Source of the DNA: an uncultured Eubacteriaceae bacterium
Lineage (GTDB): Bacteria; Bacillota; Clostridia; Lachnospirales; Lachnospiraceae
NCBI GenBank assembly: GCA_945938055.1
Contig: CAMEUH010000165.1
Coordinates: 1-5,876, forward strand
DNA: 5,876 bases
Direction of reading: 5' to 3'
Part shown: piece by piece, positions 5,038 to 5,876 of the stretch
Layout: each line of letters begins with the position of its first letter
Numbering within the stretch: position 1 is the first letter of the stretch
Program-made: the position numbers and the translations under genes
Notes under the pieces: generated by a model
Databases searched by the model: none
Told to the model about the DNA's origin: nothing
What the model saw: the letters and a program-made list of their open reading frames with translations, nothing else

Positions 5038-5876
5038 CCCTGATTTCCGTTCCTTTTCCGGATTCACTCTCCAATTCCAGAAGTGCGCCCTGCCTTGCTA
5101 CCATATGTTTGACAATTGCAAGTCCCAGTCCGGTTCCGCCGGTGGACTTAGAACGGCTTTTATCCACCCGGTAAAATCGTTCAAAAATTCTGTCCTGATG
5201 TTCTTTCGGAATTCCAATGCCGGTATCTCTGACGGAGAGAACCTTCTCATCCTTTCTCTCATAAACCGACACATATACACTTCCGCCTTCATTATTATAG
5301 CGTATGGCATTATCACAGAGATTATAAAGAATCTCCTCCATCATATTCCGGTTTGCCCTTACCCTGCAGGTACTTCCCGAAAAGAATATCTTAATCCCAT
5401 GCTTGTCTGCATTCACCTGAATCATTTCCCTGCATCCATTCATCACCTGACATAAATCCAGTTCTTCCATCTCATCGTTGGATGTCGTATCATCCAGTTC
5501 CGACAGCTTAATGGTATCATTAATCAATGTTAACAGCCGGTTGGCATTCTTACGGATTTCACCGGAGAACCGGATAATATCATCTTCTGTTGCCATGCCG
5601 TTTTCAATCAGCTCTGCATATCCCGATATGGCCGTTAACGGAGTTTTTAACTCATGGGAAACGTTAGCGGTAAATTCCTGACGCATTTTTGCATTGCTGA
5701 TTGCTTTCTTGTGATTTTCCTGAATCGCCTCAAAAATCGGAACAAGTTCCTTATACACATCCGCACTTTTTGTATTGTCAAGATTTTCTGCCATCTTCTC
5801 AATCGGTTCCACTAAATGAAGCGTCAGATAATGTGCTAACAGTGCACAAAGAACAATAATGACCATTGCAATTACA
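5021..5876 (-). CDS. Sensor histidine kinase, PhoR-like (N-terminal part outside window)
   Basis: The frame is open to the right edge (V-I-A before the Met at 5866), so the sensor region and the first membrane span are missing. Numbering from that Met, residues 1-17 are the end of a membrane segment. A HAMP-like linker follows (LTLHLVEPIEKMAENL). The HisKA dimerisation helix has the H-box FTANVSHELKTPLTAISGY with phospho-acceptor His71. The HATPase domain shows the N-box EILYNLCDNAIRYN (178-191), G1 DTGIGIP (214-220), F-box FERFYRVD (228-235) and G2 GTGLGLAIVK (244-253). The protein ends FPR. The H-box and catalytic core are of PhoR/WalK type. It should autophosphorylate and pass phosphate to an OmpR-type regulator, probably encoded upstream beyond the window. 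No response regulator gene is present here, so the signal and targets cannot be assigned. Confidence 0.93.
   Translation of the reverse strand, partial: VIAMVIIVLCALLAHYLTLHLVEPIEKMAENLDNTKSADVYKELVPIFEAIQENHKKAISNAKMRQEFTANVSHELKTPLTAISGYAELIENGMATEDDIIRFSGEIRKNANRLLTLINDTIKLSELDDTTSNDEMEELDLCQVMNGCREMIQVNADKHGIKIFFSGSTCRVRANRNMMEEILYNLCDNAIRYNNEGGSVYVSVYERKDEKVLSVRDTGIGIPKEHQDRIFERFYRVDKSRSKSTGGTGLGLAIVKHMVARQGALLELESESGKGTEIRVVFPR

Overview
The window looks like a chromosomal stretch from a low-to-moderate GC Firmicute. The GC level, the strong AAGGAGG-type ribosome sites, the near-consensus TTGACA/TATAAT promoters and the YtrA-type GntR/ABC operon all fit Clostridia, most likely a gut Lachnospiraceae-type organism. 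This placement is an inference; there is no rRNA or other marker gene in the window.

Layout. An aldo/keto reductase of the YghZ type enters from the left edge on the + strand (to 752). Everything else is on the - strand, so transcription runs right to left. At the right edge is the 3' part of a PhoR-like sensor histidine kinase (5021-5876), followed by a GreA-family transcript cleavage factor (4437-4940). Next comes a catalytically dead relative of an ABC transporter ATPase (3719-4339), which has its own promoter and terminator. After it is a three-gene operon: GntR/YtrA-type repressor, ABC ATPase, ABC-2-like permease (3563 to 1725). Last is a two-gene cassette of DUF4160 plus a DUF2442-XRE fusion (1576 to 831), which resembles a toxin-antitoxin module and converges on the reductase.

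The - strand units are tightly punctuated. Two rho-independent terminators (1649-1686 and 3658-3701) each lie within about 20 bases of the next unit's -35 box. Two promoters carry clear operators: a perfect 20-bp palindrome fills the spacer of the DUF4160 promoter, and a TGTnCTA-N6-TAGnACA dyad covers the -10 region of the gntR promoter. Both are best read as autoregulation by the DNA-binding protein encoded in the same operon.

The observations most worth following are: (1) the intact pseudo-ATPase, which keeps the ABC fold pattern of the neighbouring ATPase (about 39% identity by hand count over 115 ungapped residues) but has lost the Walker A lysine, the signature motif and the catalytic glutamate; (2) the toxin-antitoxin-like DUF4160/DUF2442-XRE cassette with its operator; (3) a terminator hairpin between a strong extended -10 promoter and greA, an arrangement reminiscent of the attenuated greA leader of Escherichia coli. 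Two gene starts (2501 and 4339) are moved here because the upstream GTG candidate is part of the Shine-Dalgarno sequence itself, and the greA start is set at 4940.
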